Source: JBOFOR01 sp051654865
Lineage (GTDB): Bacteria; Bacillota; Clostridia; Peptostreptococcales; Peptostreptococcaceae
Length of the DNA stretch: 64,000 bases
Direction: 5' to 3'
Assembly (NCBI GenBank): GCA_051654865.1
Contig: JBOFYV010000124.1
Span: 1-64,000 of the forward strand
The position numbers were made by a program, and so were the translations under genes. Below, piece by piece: positions 63,063 through 64,000 of the stretch; the stretch's first letter is position 1; each line of letters starts with the position of its first letter. Under the pieces are notes generated by a model, which saw only the letters and a program-made list of their open reading frames with translations, was not told where the DNA came from and ran no database searches.

Positions 63063-63752
63063 TTGAAATTAACAGATAGATTATTAAAGATAGCTTCATT
63101 AGTAACAGAAGGTAAAAAAGTTGCAGATATAGGAACAGATCATGGATATATACCAGTATACTTATTAAATGAAGGTAAGGTACCATTTGCTATATTAGCA
63201 GATGTAAACAAAGGACCACTTGAAAATGCAAGAAAAGAAGTTAGACAGAATAAGCTTTTAGATAAGGTAGATTTAAGATTAGGTTCAGGGATAGAAGTTC
63301 TTGAAAAAGGAGAAGTTGATGAAGTAATTATTGCAGGTATGGGAGGAATTTTAATAAGTGAGTTATTAGAGGCTAAAACAGAGGTTGCACATACTGTTGA
63401 TAAGCTAATACTTCAACCAATGCAAGCTCAAGGTGAGCTTAGAAAATATCTATTTAATAATGGATATGAAATACTAGATGAAGTATTGGTTAGAGAAGAT
63501 TTTCGTATATATGAAATAATCCTTGCTAAATATACAGGTGAAAATACAGAAATAGAAGATGAAATATATTATGAGATAAGTAAAAAATTAATAGAAAATA
63601 AAGATGCCTTATTAAATGAATTTATTGATAAAAAGATATATATGTACAACTCAATACTTAAAAAGATTGAAGGAAAAACAGGAGAAGGAATAGAAAAGAA
63701 AAGAAAAGAAAGTATAGATGCTATTAATAAACTTGAAAAAATTAAACATTAA
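63063..63752 (+). CDS. trmK: tRNA (adenine(22)-N1)-methyltransferase
   Basis: A class I SAM-dependent methyltransferase of 229 residues matching TrmK. Its N-terminus is LTDRLLKIASLVTEGKKVADIGTDHGYIPVYLL, with motif I VADIGTDHGY. LADVNKGPLENARKEV follows as motif II, VIIAGMGGILISELL as motif IV, and LILQPMQAQGELRKYL. It methylates A22 in the D-loop of tRNA-Ser and others. The helical C-terminal arm is typical. TTG start after AAAGGATG. The following Nif3-type gene is its usual neighbour in Firmicutes. Confidence 0.93.
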   Translation: MKLTDRLLKIASLVTEGKKVADIGTDHGYIPVYLLNEGKVPFAILADVNKGPLENARKEVRQNKLLDKVDLRLGSGIEVLEKGEVDEVIIAGMGGILISELLEAKTEVAHTVDKLILQPMQAQGELRKYLFNNGYEILDEVLVREDFRIYEIILAKYTGENTEIEDEIYYEISKKLIENKDALLNEFIDKKIYMYNSILKKIEGKTGEGIEKKRKESIDAINKLEKIKH

Positions 63753-63764
63753 GGGGATATTAAT

Positions 63765-64000
63765 ATGAAATTAAAAAAATTAATAAAGAAGATAGAAGAA
63801 AAGTATCCACTAGATTTAGCTTATGAGTGGGATAATGTAGGACTTTTAATTGGTGATTATGAGTTTGATGTAAAAAAAGTATTAGTTACATTAGAGGCAA
63901 ATGAAAAGGTAATAGATGAGGCTATAGACAAAAGTATTGATTTAATAATAACGCATCACCCATTTATATTTAAAAAGATGAACAAAATAAATACGTCAGA
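63765..64000 (+). CDS. Nif3-like dinuclear metal protein, 3' end cut by window
   Basis: The first 78 codons are present: MKLKKLIKKIEEKYPLDLAY, then EWDNVGLLIGD and IITHHPFIFKK. The WDNVGLL segment and the TDHHP-type ITHHPF metal site define the Nif3/YqfO family (DUF34). These hexameric proteins bind two metal ions; some are annotated GTP cyclohydrolase I type 2, but the function is not settled. Gene order trmK-nif3 is widespread in Firmicutes. AAGGGGAT precedes the ATG, 12 bases after trmK, so cotranscribed. The gene continues past 64000. Confidence 0.9.
   Translation, partial: MKLKKLIKKIEEKYPLDLAYEWDNVGLLIGDYEFDVKKVLVTLEANEKVIDEAIDKSIDLIITHHPFIFKKMNKINTS

Overview
The window reads as chromosomal DNA from a very AT-rich, spore-forming, anaerobic Clostridia. 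The closest fit is the Peptostreptococcaceae (Clostridioides, Paraclostridium or Romboutsia relatives). This rests on gene content: a peroxiredoxin-chitinase fusion like the C. difficile spore coat protein CotE, a PdaA-type spore cortex deacetylase, a GerMN lipoprotein, a reverse rubrerythrin, and a dnaG-rpoD block. The family assignment is inference; no rRNA is present. I see no tRNA or rRNA gene, insertion sequence, prophage or CRISPR array. Genes are densely packed on both strands, and most convergent pairs share a bidirectional hairpin terminator.

Layout. 1-9.8 kb: TSCPD protein, oxidoreductase, isochorismatase-fold hydrolase, a MerR regulator with a MATE exporter behind a 19-bp-spacer promoter, a GerMN lipoprotein, an ABC-F ATPase, and an M15 peptidase that appears to start at ATA. 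10-16 kb: TIM-barrel epimerase, MocR regulator, D-Ala-D-Ala ligase, CinA, HAD phosphatase, zinc phospholipase-like protein. 16-27.5 kb: DJ-1 protein, a zinc/manganese ABC importer, reverse rubrerythrin, radical SAM protein, VanW protein, PP-loop ATPase, PHP hydrolase, PdaA. 27.6-37.2 kb: DinG-type helicase-exonuclease, AbgT transporter, Ca/Na exchanger, an NhaC-family transporter under a lysine riboswitch (hence probably a lysine transporter), RNase HI. 37.2-51.5 kb: the CotE-like fusion, then a run of cell-surface and repeat-scaffold proteins (PP2C phosphatase, two TPR membrane proteins, VanW, a small HTH regulator, WG repeats, LrgA/LrgB, YitT, MORN repeats, CAP protein, polysaccharide deacetylase). 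An unassigned structured RNA lies upstream of the MORN gene. 52.4-59.6 kb: two small unknown proteins and a complete pABA/folate operon, pabA-pabB-pabC-(nucleotidyltransferase fold)-folE-folP-folB-folK-aroF. 59.9-64 kb: dnaG-rpoD, then trmK and the start of a Nif3-family gene cut by the window end.

How the genes work together. The folate operon is self-contained. AroF feeds the shikimate pathway to chorismate, PabABC turn chorismate into p-aminobenzoate, FolE, FolB and FolK make the pterin, and FolP joins the two halves. Several dispersed genes act on the envelope or the spore (Ddl, PdaA, a second deacetylase, VanW, CAP, GerMN, CotE-like). Many start codons were re-placed downstream of the longest-ORF start because the Shine-Dalgarno sequence overlaps the longer start. 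In two cases the best ribosome site points at ATA or ATT.
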